Below are positions 12,098 to 21,916 of a DNA stretch of 64,000 nucleotides, one piece after another; position 1 is the stretch's first letter, and each line of letters begins with the position of its first letter. The DNA lies in the NCBI GenBank assembly GCA_963754135.1, contig CAVWEY010000003.1, forward strand, positions 496,001-560,000. The letters are read 5' to 3'. The notes under the pieces are model-generated. The model ran no database searches. It had not been told where the DNA came from and worked only from the letters and a program-made list of their open reading frames with translations. Source of the stretch: JAJFUI01 sp963754135 (lineage in GTDB: Bacteria; Planctomycetota; Planctomycetia; Pirellulales; Thermoguttaceae). The position numbers and the translations under genes were made by a program.

Positions 12098-13120
12098 CAG
12101 GGTTATTCAATTGACTCCACCTACCACAACCGGTAGTATGTGGGGATGGACGACACCTATCCTCGGACGATTCTCGATCTGGAGGATCGTTTCCGCACGG
12201 AAGAGGACTGCCGGGCGTACCTGGCACGGTTGCGATGGCCCAATGGCTTTGTATGCCCGCGTTGTGGGCACCATGGCGGATGGCCGGCTACACGTGGTCG
12301 GTTGATTTGTAGGCGCTGTCGCGGCCAGGCGTCGGCGATCGCCGGAACGATCTTCCAAGATACGCACAAACCCTTGCGTCTATGGTTTCGGGCAATTTGG
12401 CAGGTAACCAGTCAAAAGCACGGGGCAAGCGCCCTGAACCTCCAACGAGTTCTCGGCTTGGGCAGCTATGTGACTGCATGGACGTGGTTGCATAAGTTGC
12501 GACGTGCTATGGTTCGCCCTGGCCGCGATCGCCTTGCCGGGCGAGTGGAGGTTGATGAGACCTACGTAGGGGGGGAAGGCAAACGGACGGGCAGTCGTAG
12601 TCTGGACAAGGCAATGGTAGTGATTGCCGCGGAAGAGGATGGGGCTGGGATCGGGCGTATCCGTATGGCACGGATTGTCACCGCGTCACGGATTTCCTTG
12701 CATCGCTTCATCCAAGCTTCGGTTGCGACTGGCAGCACGGTCCACACGGATGGAAACGCGTCATACACCGGATTAGACGGTATTGGCTATGTGCATGAGG
12801 TGACAGTTCTGACCGGTCGTGGGAAAGACGCGGCCACGGAATTGCTTCCGCGGATTCACAGGGTCGCCTCCCTCCTGAAACGCTGGCTACTAGGCACCCA
12901 TCAAGGCGCAGTTCGTCCAAACTACCTGGACTACTATCTCGACGAATTTACCTTCCGTTTTAACCGACGCACCTCGCGATCCCGTGGCTTGCTCTTCTAT
13001 CGGTTGCTCGAACAAGCGATGCAGGTTGAACCGGTCCCCTATCGTACTATTGTCACCGAGGCCGCCGAGCCCTTCTGACTACAAGATATTGGGGGTGGTG
13101 GAGTCAATTGAATAACCCTG
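12098..13120 (+). mobile_element. IS1595-family insertion sequence
   Basis: Bounded by perfect 24-bp terminal inverted repeats (12098-12121 and 13097-13120) that begin CAGGGTTATTCAATTGAC. It contains one transposase gene. I see no matching 8-bp target duplication at the two ends (left GATGGGCG, right ACGAACGC), so one flank may have been rearranged by later insertions. Confidence 0.9.
12146..13078 (+). CDS. IS1595-family transposase
   Basis: About 310 residues. The N-terminal zinc ribbon (CPRCGHH ... CRRCRG) is followed by a DDE domain with VEVDETYVGGE (first Asp), VHTDGNASYTGL (second Asp) and the C-terminal YLDEFTFRFNRRTSR block diagnostic of IS1595 transposases. ATG at 12146 is chosen; a GTG six bases upstream is possible. 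Appears intact and may be active. Confidence 0.93.
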   Translation: MDDTYPRTILDLEDRFRTEEDCRAYLARLRWPNGFVCPRCGHHGGWPATRGRLICRRCRGQASAIAGTIFQDTHKPLRLWFRAIWQVTSQKHGASALNLQRVLGLGSYVTAWTWLHKLRRAMVRPGRDRLAGRVEVDETYVGGEGKRTGSRSLDKAMVVIAAEEDGAGIGRIRMARIVTASRISLHRFIQASVATGSTVHTDGNASYTGLDGIGYVHEVTVLTGRGKDAATELLPRIHRVASLLKRWLLGTHQGAVRPNYLDYYLDEFTFRFNRRTSRSRGLLFYRLLEQAMQVEPVPYRTIVTEAAEPF

Positions 13121-13466
13121 ACGAACGCTACCCCCACCACCGGGTTGTTTAGCACGCCAGTCTGGGTAGCGTCCTAATTTAGCCCGGATTTTCTCCGGGC
13201 CAACCAAGGTCGGTATGAAAAACCGCAGCGCGACTGCCAGCCGTAACGCTAGGATTGCCCCGTGTTCAACCGGGGGCACGCTGAGGCGGCAAGGACGCTC
13301 GGTAGTTATTCTGGATGAAGAAACACCTACGGGGAACTGGGCAAGGCACTAAACGGTTTCCACCCTGCCTTCATTTGGCATACGGTGGATCGCCCAGGAA
13401 ATTCCGCCCTCTCCGACGACAACTGCATGGAACATATTTCGGGGGAGGATGCTATCAAGACATGAT
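13121..13466. other. Gap holding a probable IS end
   Basis: No gene recognised. It contains GGGTAGCGTCCTAATTT at 13164-13180, which is the complement, with one mismatch, of the sequence at 20767-20783. These could be the outer ends of one IS1-like element whose interior was replaced or expanded by other insertions. Confidence 0.5.
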
Positions 13467-13754
13467 TTACCGCGGCTGGGCCAGCGAGACAAATGCAACC
13501 GCATCCTGTTGAGGAAAGGGGATAATTAGGCAGAAATCGACTTTGTTTTTCTCGGCCAAGTTTTGATGCGCTGCTACTGCCTCTCGACCAGCTAAATCTT
13601 CGGCCATTGCCCTCGCTGAGGGGTCACGAATGTCCAAAACAAATATCACTGGATTCGCAATTCCATCCCGGATCGCTTGCTCGAAGACCTGCTCCAGACG
13701 TTCCATATGTGCATGTAACAGGCGATGGCGTTCTGTTGCCGCAGGGGTAGACAT
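13467..13754 (-). CDS. Small hypothetical protein
   Basis: 95 residues from the ATG at 13754 (MSTPAATERHRLLHAHMERLEQVFEQAIRDG...). It has a helical N-terminus, then a beta strand PVIFVLDIRDPSARAMAEDLAG and a C-terminal IIPFPQQDAVAFVSL. Composition is balanced, and the region is less GC-rich than its surroundings, which suggests cargo between insertion sequences. No family recognised. Confidence 0.5.
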   Translation of the reverse strand: MSTPAATERHRLLHAHMERLEQVFEQAIRDGIANPVIFVLDIRDPSARAMAEDLAGREAVAAHQNLAEKNKVDFCLIIPFPQQDAVAFVSLAQPR

Positions 13755-14007
13755 TAGCAAACCCTCGACTCAGTGAAAGAGGTTATATTTTTTCCCCTCT
13801 TGCGTACCAGTAGATACGCACCCAATAATACGGTATCTCCATGACTAACCACAATCCACAATCAATGACCAGTCAGCAACTACTACTAGCCCTTAAGCAA
13901 GCGAACCTTCAAGCGGAGTGCATATAAGAACTCGAAACCATCCCTGTTTTCGCGGGTATAATGGGCATACAACACAAACCCACTCCACGATGCAAGGAGG
14001 ATTTCGA

Positions 14008-15527
14008 GTGAAACGCAGTATATCGAAACGACTGTGGCAAGCCAAGCGGGGCGTCCAGCGACGACTGGACGGGCCGCGATTTGACCGGGGAGCGCCAGTG
14101 TTTGGAGCGGCGAACATTCGCATGGAACTGGCCGATAAAGTCCGCGGCATTGGCACGGGCGGCATCGGATTGGTGCATCGCCTGGCGAGGGAAATCGGAC
14201 TGATCGAGGCCATTGACCGCCGTTTGCACTTGCTGAAAGTCCACATGCCCTATCACGAGTCGGACCACGTGTTGAACCTGGCCTACAACGCCCTGTGCGA
14301 CGGCACGCGGTTGGAAGACATCGAGTTGCGGCGCAACGACGAGGTGTTCCTCGACGCCTTGGGCGCGAGCGGATCCCCGATCCCACCACCGCCGGCGATT
14401 TCTGCCGCCGCTTCGGCGAGGCAGACATCCGCTCCTTGATGCGGGCAGCCGACGACGCCCGCTCGAAGGTCTGGGCCAGACAGCCAAAGAAGTTCTTCCG
14501 TCGCGCCACGATCGACCTGGACGGCACGCTGGTAGTGACCACCGGCGAGTGCAAGGCCGGGATGGACATCTCCTACAAAGGCACCTGGGGCTATCATCCG
14601 CTGCTGGCCACGCTGGCGGAAACCGGCGAAGTCCTTCGCTTGGTCAATCGCTCCGGGAACCGTCCCAGCCACGAAGGGGCCGCCGAGGAAGCGGACCAGG
14701 CCATCGCTCTGTGCCGCCGTGCGGGCTTCCGCCAGATCGTGCTTCGCGGCGACACGGCCTTCAGCCAGTCGGAGAAACTTGATGCCTGGGACGCCAGCGG
14801 CGTGACCTTCTACTTCGGCTTCAAGGCCATGCCCAACCTGGGGGAAATCGCGGAAAACCTGCCGAAAACGGCCTGGCAAAAGCTCCTCCGCGATCCGCCT
14901 TACGAAGCGCAGACCGAACCGCGGCAGAGACCTCCGAACGTGAAGCAGCGGATCGTCCGCCGCCGCGAGTTCGAGGTGCTGCGGCTGCGCGGCGAAGACT
15001 ACGCGGAATTCGAGTATACGCCGACGGAGTGCCAGCAGCCGTACCGCATGATCGTTCTCCGCAAGATCATCGCACACGAGAAGGGCCAGACGCGCTTGTT
15101 CGACGAGGTCCGCTACTTCTTCTACATCACCAACGACTGGGCGATTGACGCGGAAGAGGTGGTGTTCGAGGCCAACGACCGTTGCAATCAAGAGAACTTG
15201 ATCGCCCAGTTGGCCGGCGGGGTGCGGGCCTTGTCGGCGCCGGTGGACAACCTGTTGAGCAATTGGGCCTACATGGTGATGACCGTCCTGGCGTGGAACC
15301 TGAAAGCATGGTGGGCGTTGTGGCTGCCCGAGGACGGCTGCTGGCGAGAAGAGCACCGGGCACAGAAACAGGAAATACTGCGGATGGAGTTCAAAACGTT
15401 CTTGAATGCCTTCATCAAGATTCCCTGCCAGATCGTCCGGGCGGGCCGGCGGTTGATCTATCGCGTACTGAACTACAACCCGCGGTTGCCGGTGTTCTTC
15501 CGGCTGTGCCGGGCGCTGCGTTGTTGA
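14008..15527 (+). CDS. IS4-clan/IS1380-like transposase, one frame break
   Basis: About 506 residues. The DDE domain shows TIDLDGTLVVTTGECKAGMD (first Asp), GFRQIVLRGDTAFSQ (second Asp) and a C-terminal NLLSNWAYMVMTVLAWNLKAW block. The GTG at 14008 has an AAGGAGG box eight bases upstream and is the likely start. The frame changes once near 14370 (from LDALGA to ERIPDPTTAGDF). I place it with IS1380-like transposases but with less certainty than the element at 18.2 kb. I could not identify terminal inverted repeats for it. Confidence 0.8.
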
Positions 15528-15764
15528 CGGAGCCGACCTTGAAGCCGGAGTCTGGACGCTCCGGTCCGCCGCAACCCTTGACCGCACAACGGTGCAACCG
15601 AGTCCCAACATGAAGCAATCCACAACCCGTCAACTCCTCCCGACGCCAGCCACGCCGGGCCGCTCTCACTTACCCCTGCAAATCACAACACAACAACGGA
15701 CACAGACCATCAGCATTCGCTTGTTTAAGGCCTAGCAATCGAACATGATGATCTATGTAGAATT

Positions 15765-15950
15765 GTGGGGCTAAGCGCCAACGAGATTCTTTGGTTGGTA
15801 GACCATCCGCGCTGGAGCAATGCTTGCCACAACTGCGATTGGCGAAATTACGTTGACGATACGCTCCGGTCCCTTTGGGAGAAATTAAGTCTTGAGGCTA
15901 GATTGGCTGTACTTTTTCAAGCGTTGCGTTCAGCCGGCAGCGAAATCTAG
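15765..15950 (+). CDS. Small hypothetical protein
   Basis: About 61 residues from a GTG start: GLSANEILWLVDHPRWSNACHN then CDWRNYVDDTLRSLWEKLS and LEARLAVLFQALRSAG. Aromatic- and charge-rich helical protein with a plausible amino-acid mix, in the AT-richer cargo zone. No ribosome binding site stands out and no family is recognised. It could be a fragment. Confidence 0.35.
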   Translation: MGLSANEILWLVDHPRWSNACHNCDWRNYVDDTLRSLWEKLSLEARLAVLFQALRSAGSEI

Positions 15951-15983
15951 GGGAAAGCCCTTGTCTAACTCCAAGCGAGCAAG

Positions 15984-16469
15984 TCACCTTTGTAATCGCA
16001 TGTCCAACCACCAACAGATAAACACAAACCGCATCGGGATGGGTTTGATTGGCTTTATGTATTCTGCCATTAGCTCACGATCCCTGGGCGGGAAAGCGTC
16101 AAGTAGGTCAAGTAGACTGTCCACCACAGACGCTAGTGGGACTGGCGGCGTGACCTCGTGGGCAAAATCATTGCGGCACTTTATTATGCGTTGCAACACC
16201 TCAGTTGTCTCTTTGTCGATTAGGTTTAGACACCTTGCCAGCCGCACCCGTAAACCAGCACTTTCCAATGGCGGACAAGGCCGTTTCGTAAGGAGAAAAT
16301 CACATTCTGCCTTTGTCGCCCCCGACGTGCGAGTGAAGAAATCGCGGAGTAGTATCTCCAACCGCCGATCAAGCATTGCAACAGCCATGATGACCGCAAC
16401 CCGCTCAGAGGGATTCTCTCCCAATTCATCCCGGATTGCGCAAAGGATTGTGATAATGTCGGAAGTCAT
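15984..16469 (-). CDS. HEPN-like / MltR-like protein with RX4H motif
   Basis: 161 residues from the ATG at 16469. All-helical; VAVIMAVAMLDRRLEILLRDFF and IIKCRNDFAHEV resemble the MltR/DUF4145 group. Arg99-Asn100-Asp-Phe-Ala-His104 matches the RX4-6H motif of HEPN ribonucleases, with the usual polar residue after Arg. It is divergent from an XRE regulator across a 63-base gap that holds a promoter and an operator-like inverted repeat. A toxin or RNase role is inferred. A mannitol-repressor-like role is unlikely, as no mannitol genes are nearby. Confidence 0.55.
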   Translation of the reverse strand: MTSDIITILCAIRDELGENPSERVAVIMAVAMLDRRLEILLRDFFTRTSGATKAECDFLLTKRPCPPLESAGLRVRLARCLNLIDKETTEVLQRIIKCRNDFAHEVTPPVPLASVVDSLLDLLDAFPPRDRELMAEYIKPIKPIPMRFVFICWWLDMRLQR

Positions 16470-16482
16470 GTAATCGTACCCC

Positions 16483-16510
16483 TTGACACCTAAGTATCCG
16501 ATGATACAAT
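16483..16510 (+). promoter_or_regulatory. Sigma-70-type promoter with operator-like repeat
   Basis: TTGACA at 16483-16488 and TACAAT at 16505-16510 with a 16-base spacer, 23 bases before the XRE start codon. GTATC-CGAT-GATAC (16494-16507) forms an inverted repeat overlapping the -10 box, placed to let the XRE protein repress its own transcription. Confidence 0.7.
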
Positions 16511-16532
16511 CCAGCAACGAAAGGGTCAACCC

Positions 16533-16922
16533 ATGAAACGAGAATCTTTACAAGACAGACTTCGGGCAACAATACGCCAGAGCGGCAAGACCGTCTATCG
16601 GATTGCCCAGGAATCGGGCGTTGCCCACCCGCAGATACACCGCTTCTTGAGCGGGGAGCGGGACATACGCCTAGAAACGGCCGACAAGCTAGCCGCAGCC
16701 CTTGGGCTGGGGCTTAGAGAGACGCGCGTAAACAAAACGCCCGGACCGGCTCCAGCCGATCCGGGCAACCACAACCGGGCTCTCGCCAGATTGCGGCGGT
16801 TGCACCTGCATTATAGCGAGAGCCCCCAGCAATGGGAAGGGCTTTGCTATGTGCAATGTGCTCAAGCCGGAGCGCCAACGAAAGGTACTCCACACGCTAG
16901 TGCCTCAACCGACCTGAATTGA
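16533..16922 (+). CDS. XRE-family HTH regulator, 3' end replaced by IS630
   Basis: 129 residues as read. The N-terminal 65 residues are an XRE helix-turn-helix (SGKTVYRIAQESGVAHPQIHRFLSGERDIRLETADKLAAALGL). The remainder is not conserved. The last eight codons lie inside the IS630 element whose left end is at 16897, so the natural C-terminus has probably been cut off. Likely regulator of itself and of the divergent HEPN-like gene. Confidence 0.75.
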   Translation: MKRESLQDRLRATIRQSGKTVYRIAQESGVAHPQIHRFLSGERDIRLETADKLAAALGLGLRETRVNKTPGPAPADPGNHNRALARLRRLHLHYSESPQQWEGLCYVQCAQAGAPTKGTPHASASTDLN

Positions 16923-18132
16923 CGGGTAGAGGCGTTTGAGTTTGATTCGGGCGTTGGCTGTGGTGAAACGCCAGTCGATGCGGCATCGGCCGGTGTTTCG
17001 CGTGGATTCCCAAGCGGCAATCTCGCGGACCAGCGTGGGCTTGTCGGGAATCCGCCGCCGGAGGCACTGCTTGGTCATCACGCTCAACTCCGTCTCGGCC
17101 ATGTCCAACCAACTGCCGTGTTTCGGCGTGTAGTGGACTTCCAGCCGCTCGATCAGCCGGCGAGCCTCGTCGGGGGCAAACGCCTCGTACAGCGAAGCCA
17201 TCTTATGCGTGTTCAAGTTGTCCATCACCAACACGATTTTCGCCGCCTTCGGATAGCTGTCCACCAACTCGCGGATCACTTCGGCGAAGTCTAAGGCGGT
17301 GCGTCGGTCGGTCACCTTCACGTGACGCTTGCCCGCCAGCGGCTCAAAGATCATAAACAGATTGGCCGTTCCATTGCGCTCATATTCGTAATCCATCCGC
17401 GCCGGACGCCCAGGCGCGGCGGGAATCGCCCGACGTGTCTCCTTGGTCAATTGCCGGCTTTGCTCGTCAAAACACACGACCGGCCGCTGCGGATCGTAGG
17501 GCCGCTGGTAGACTTCGAGCACGTCTTCCATCGCACAGACAAAATCGGCGTTCTGCTCCGGCGGCAACACCCATTGCTCTTTGCGCCAGGGCTGAAGAAC
17601 GTTTTTTTCAGCGTGGTGCGAACGGCCTCGCGCCCGATGGACTCGATAATCTCCAGTTCCACCAGTTTGTCGGCCAGCAGTTGCATCGTCCAACACACCC
17701 GGCCTGCTGGCGGTGACGAACAGGCCAAAGCCACCAAATGGGCCTCTTGTACACCATCCAGTTTGCGGTATTGCCGATTTGTGGCCGGTTTGCGGTACAA
17801 CGATGCCTCCAAACCTTCTTCGACGAATTGTTGCCGAACTCGGTGGACCGTCGATAAGCTGATGCCCACCAAATCCGCAATTGCTTCGTCCACGGCGCAG
17901 GGACCTTCTTGCCCCTGATCGGCACGTAGTAACACCTGCGCCCGCTGACGAGTCGCCTTCGCCACCCGTCCTCGCGCCACGAGATTCTCCAATTGACCTC
18001 GTTCCTCGTTCGATAGCCGAACCACGTACTTGGCTTCCTTGCCCATGTTCGCTCTCCTGCCAGGTTGTTGCCCCGGAAAGCGAAATACCATCTCCACCAA
18101 AACCTGTCAAGCCAGATCGGTTGGGGCACTAG
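16897..18132 (-). mobile_element. IS630-family insertion sequence
   Basis: Terminal inverted repeats CTAGTGCCTCAACCGA (16897-16912) and TCGGTTGGGGCACTAG (18117-18132) differ at one position and carry the TA dinucleotide expected of IS630/Tc1-mariner targets. It encloses one frameshifted transposase gene. Confidence 0.85.
16905..18046 (-). CDS. IS630-family transposase (two-frame, A7 slippery site)
   Basis: The first frame starts at ATG 18046 (box AGGAGAG) and encodes the HTH part (ADLVGISLSTVHRVRQQFVEEGLEASLYRKP). The second carries the DDE part: VVCFDEQSR (first Asp), KIVLVMDNLNTHK (second Asp) and HYTPKHGSWLDMAETELSVM (Glu). The frames meet at an A7 run on this strand (about 17603-17610), a classic -1 slippage site used by IS630 members. 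This break may therefore be programmed, unlike the others in the window. Confidence 0.9.
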
Positions 18133-18165
18133 TAGAGGGGGCGTCAATTCGATCCACGGAGCGCC

Positions 18166-19921
18166 TAACCCGCATTTCTCACCACACCGCGGCTTCGCTG
18201 CTGCCGACAGGGCGGCGGGTGGGCGGACAGGGGGGTGAGGGCCGAGAGTAGGCGGATCAGCGCCCGACGGTCACCTGCGATAGCCGTTGGCAAGGGACGG
18301 CAGGCCGTTTGGCAGCGGCGGGAGCGGCGGCCGCGCAAACCTTCAGCGCCTCGGCCGCCGGAACGCATCGCAATTCGAGGGCCGATCACCGTTATCCCGA
18401 GGCCGGCAACGGCAACGACCACCGTTGCAAGTTCTCGTAAACCTGGACAAAGACGCGCTGATAGGGCCAACTCTGCGACAACGAAATCCACACCCGACGA
18501 ACCGTCGTCCGCACCAACGCCCCGAGTTTGAGCAGCTTCAACCGGATCGTATCGCAACGCGCCTCCGCCATCTCCGTCCCTTGCAGTCCGAACTGCCGCA
18601 AGGCCACAAGCAGCGTGTAGGCCACGCTGGAGAGCCACAATCGCAACTGGTTCGCGCGCATCGTGGCACAACTCGTGCGGTCGGCGAACAAACACATTTG
18701 CTGCTCCTTGATCCGGTTCTCCATTTCGCCGCGGGCACAGTACAGGTCCTCGTACAACCCGCGGGCATCGAATTCCTCCGCCGGAAGCGAGGTCACCACG
18801 AACCGCGGGTTGCTCCCCTTGGCTAGGTGCTCGGCCTTGCCCACCACGCGCCGCGGGCGGCTCCAACTTTTCCGCGTCTGGTAGGTGAACTCCTTGAAGA
18901 CCCGCGCCGCCTGGCCCGTGGCCTCAAATTGCACCTTCGCCTCGTGCAATTCCTTGCCCAGAATCCGTGATAAACGGGCGTTTTTCGCCAAACCAAGGAC
19001 GTAATCCACGCGGTTCTCCTCGCACCATCGCATCAAGTTCTCGCGGCAGAAACCGCTGTCGCCGCGAACGACGATCCGCACCTCGGGCCAGCGGCGGCGA
19101 ATCCGCTCGACCAGTTGAGCCAACTGCTTCACCGAGCCCGCCGCGCCGTCAATGTCCGACGGCCGCAGCTTGGCGCAGAGCAGATGTTCGCCGCAGAAGA
19201 TGTACAGCGGCAAATAGCAGTAGTTGTCGTAGTAACCGTGAAAGAACCGGCCCAGTTGATGGCCGTGAATCGGATCGTCCGTGGCGTCCAGGTCGAGCAC
19301 GATCTGCTTCGGCGGCGCACGATGCAACGCCAGAAACGTCTCGACGAAGAACGGTTCGATGTCGCCGTGTCGGGCGACGATCTTCTTGTAGCGGCTCCAG
19401 GCGTCGGCCCCCACGGGGGTCAGTTCCAGGCGGTTGAGCGTGCTCTTGCCCGCCAGCGACTTGCCTCGATCCTTGACGCGGCGACGGTCCTGCCCGACCG
19501 GATCGGCCTTGCCCACCAACACCGCCAAGAGCGGATCGTAACGCAAGGTGTCGTGGTCGTTGAGGTCTTCGTAACCCAGGGCCAAGGCGTACACCCGCTG
19601 GGCCAGCAACTCGTAGACCGAGTGTTCCACCAGGTCGGGGTCGCGGTAGTCGGTGAAGCAGGCGGCAAATCGCCGCAGAATGCCGGTCTTAGCCTCCACC
19701 TCCCGCAGTAGCAGGCCGCCGGCGTCCGAAGTGATGGCTCCGCCGTCGAAGCGCAGCGGTGACGGCCCGGCTGCCGAGCCCTTGGAAATCGAACGGGCGT
19801 GCGTTACACTCTGTAGACATTGGGCGGCCTCCTTGCTTGTGGCGTTGTTCGTTTCAGCAAAACAACTTATGCCACAGAAGGCCGCCCTTTTTCAATAGGG
19901 GCGGTGAGAAATGCGGGCTAA
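18166..19921 (-). mobile_element. IS1380-family insertion sequence
   Basis: Terminal inverted repeats TAACCCGCATTTCTCACC (18166-18183) and GGTGAGAAATGCGGGCTA (19904-19921) differ at one position. It lies 33 bases from the IS630 end and abuts the truncated IS1-like transposase, which it appears to have interrupted. Confidence 0.88.
18392..19820 (-). CDS. IS1380-family transposase, one frame break
   Basis: About 475 residues. The N-terminal MSTECNARPFDF leader starts at ATG 19820, and a frame change near 19755 leads into FDGGAITSDAGGLLLREVEAKTGILRRF. The core has VLDLDATDDPIHG (first Asp), IVVRGDSGFCRENLMRWCE (second Asp) and the C-terminal RGEMENRIKEQQ (Glu) typical of IS1380. Confidence 0.9.
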
Positions 19922-20748
19922 CCGGCGTCCACCGCGACACGGCTACCCGGCTGATGCTCCGTTTCGGGGAGAGTTGCCGGCAACTCTTGGATGAGCGGCT
20001 ACGGGGACTGACTCTGGGCCACCTGGAACTTGACGAAACTTGGACGTTTGTTCTGAAGAAGCAGGGCAGGCTAACCGCGGATGAGCGGCAAGAGCGGTCA
20101 GACATCGGGGAAATGTACCTCTGGACCGCCGTTGACCAGCGGACCAAGCTGGTCCCCGCCTTTTTGGTGGGGAAGCGATCGGCGGACAACGCAAGACGGT
20201 TTCTTCTCGACGTGGCGGGCCGCCTTGTATTCCCCAACCCCCACGAGTCCGATCCGCACGCCTATCAGTTGGGCGGCTATCAGCCGATTGTCCAGCTTTC
20301 CAGTGACGCCTTTAAGGGCTACCCAGAAGCGGTAGACCTGGCTTTCGGGGCGTATGCCAAGTACGGCATCATCAAGAAGGATTACCGCAACGCGACCCAG
20401 CCCGGCCGCTACGCCCCGCCGGAAATGGTCGGCACAGAGCGCCGGAGGGTCTACGCAATGCGGGAGGATGAGGAGCGGACAATATGCACCTCCCATGTAG
20501 AGCGGCACAACTTGACCATCCGCACCCTCATGCGGCGGTTCACCCGCCTGGCCCTTGGGTTCTCCAAGAAGCTAGAGAACCTCCAAGCGGCCGTAGCGGG
20601 GTTCATGGCCTACTACAACTTTTGTTGGCGGACCCGCTACCCGGACTACAGCGGGAAACCGGGCAAGCGCCGGCCCCCGGCCGCGCTCTTGGCCGGTGTG
20701 ACCGACCGCCTTTGGACGTTCGATACCTTGTTTGACGCAGTTATGTAA
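19922..20748 (+). pseudogene. IS1-like DDE transposase, 5' truncated
   Basis: Readable from GVHRDTATRLMLRFGESCRQ onward: LGHLELDETWTFV (first Asp), a central LDVAGRL region, VQLSSDAFKGYPEAV (second Asp) and TSHVERHNLTIRTLMRRFTRLALGFSKK (His-Glu-Arg block), as in IS1-like transposases. The N-terminal zinc-binding/HTH part is missing because the IS1380 element ends at 19921. A candidate right end of the element (AAATTAGGACACTACCC) lies at 20767-20783. Confidence 0.85.
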
Positions 20749-20766
20749 CGCACCCCCCAAAGGTGC

Positions 20767-20783
20767 AAATTAGGACACTACCC
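20767..20783. repeat. Probable right terminal repeat of the IS1-like element
   Basis: AAATTAGGACACTACCC is the complement, with one mismatch, of 13164-13180, about 7.6 kb away. It marks the right border of the insertion-sequence nest. Confidence 0.55.
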
Positions 20784-20891
20784 CAATCTGCCCAACGTTG
20801 ACGCCGCTCTGTCGGGCACGTATACTGCGGTGCTTTGGGACTTCACGGGCGTCAATGCCCGAAAGCGGTCAATCGGGAAGGATCGTCTGCC

Positions 20892-21760
20892 ATGAAACGC
20901 GAGCGACGGCACGAATTACAGCACAACGAGTTGGCCGACTGGCTGGCCAATGCCATCGAGAAACTCAAGCCCTACCAGAACGTCATCTTTGCGGTGGTTG
21001 TGGCCGTGATTTTGGCGGCTGGCGTGTACGCCTGGATTTCACATGCCTCGGAGGCGAAGTCCGTCGCGGCGTGGGACAAGCTGAACAGCGGCTTGGAAAG
21101 CGGAAACCCGGGCAGCCTGGCCCAAGTGATGGACGACTACCCGAACACGAACGTCGCCGACGTGGCCGCGGTCGTCTCCGCTGATTTCCGGCTGAACGAC
21201 GGCTGCAATCGCCTCTTCCACGACAAGGCCGTCGCCGAGCAGCAGTTGAGCCAGGCGATTGAACTGTACGGCAAGGAGTTGGACCAGGGGGGGACCCGTC
21301 GCTGCGGCAACGGGCCACGTTCGGCCTGGGGCGGGCCTGGGAGGCCAAGGGCGTCCTCGATACGGCCACCCGCCGCTACCAGGAGGTGGTCCGCGACTGG
21401 CCCGACGGGGCCTTCGCCGCCGCGGCCCGGCAGCGGTTGGACGACCTGAAGCGGCCCACGGTCAAGCAGTTGTACGACGACCTCCGCAAGTTCAACCCCA
21501 AGCCGGTCGCCTCGCGCGAGTCCGAGTTGCCGGGCGAGATGCCTAGCTTTGCCCCCGACGGCCTGCCCGGCAATCCGCCTGCCGGCGGCGACGCGGGCGT
21601 GGGTCAATCGCTTATCGCCCCCGATCATCTGCCCGGCAATCCGCCTGCCGGCGGCAAGGACATCAAGTTCGAGGACCTCGGCGGGAAGGGCAAAGAGAAG
21701 CAGGAGAGCAAGGAAAGCCAGAAGCCCAAGGAGAAGGGCAAGGAGAAACCAAAGAAGTAG
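20892..21760 (+). CDS. TPR-like membrane protein, one frame break
   Basis: About 289 residues from ATG 20892 (GGAAGGA box). The N-terminal cytoplasmic KRERRHELQHNELADWLANAIEKLKPYQN leads into one membrane helix (VIFAVVVAVILAAGVYAWI) and tetratricopeptide-like helices, an arrangement seen in YfgM/YbgF-like proteins. The frame shifts at a G6 run near 21290. Two copies of DHLPGNPPAGG-like sequence precede a Lys/Glu-rich tail. Likely an envelope-associated assembly protein; function not established. Confidence 0.7.
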
Positions 21761-21780
21761 CGGTTCATCTCAATCTTTCT

Positions 21781-21895
21781 GGTTCCCACGCTCTGCGTGG
21801 GAACCCGCGTCTTTCGACGCTCTGCGTCCGGTGCGTGAGGCAAACGCCGACGGAGAGCGCCGCCGCTGGCCCGTTCCGACGCAGAGCGTGGGAAC
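21781..21895. repeat. Palindromic repeat family B, two facing copies
   Basis: A 25-bp element reading GGTTCCCACG-CTCTG-CGTGGGAACC at 21781-21805 and a related inverted copy ending GCAGAGCGTGGGAAC at 21873-21895, just upstream of rluD. A further relative (CTCACGCTCCGCGTGAG) lies at 22896-22913 at the 3' end of rluD, so the gene is bracketed by them. Confidence 0.8.
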
Positions 21896-21916
21896 GAGGC
21901 GCCCGAGAATCCGCCG

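Noticed and set aside
13079..13279. 66-codon minus-strand frame next to IS1595
   Set aside because: It crosses the IS1595 right terminal repeat and the putative IS1-like end, so it is unlikely to be a real gene.
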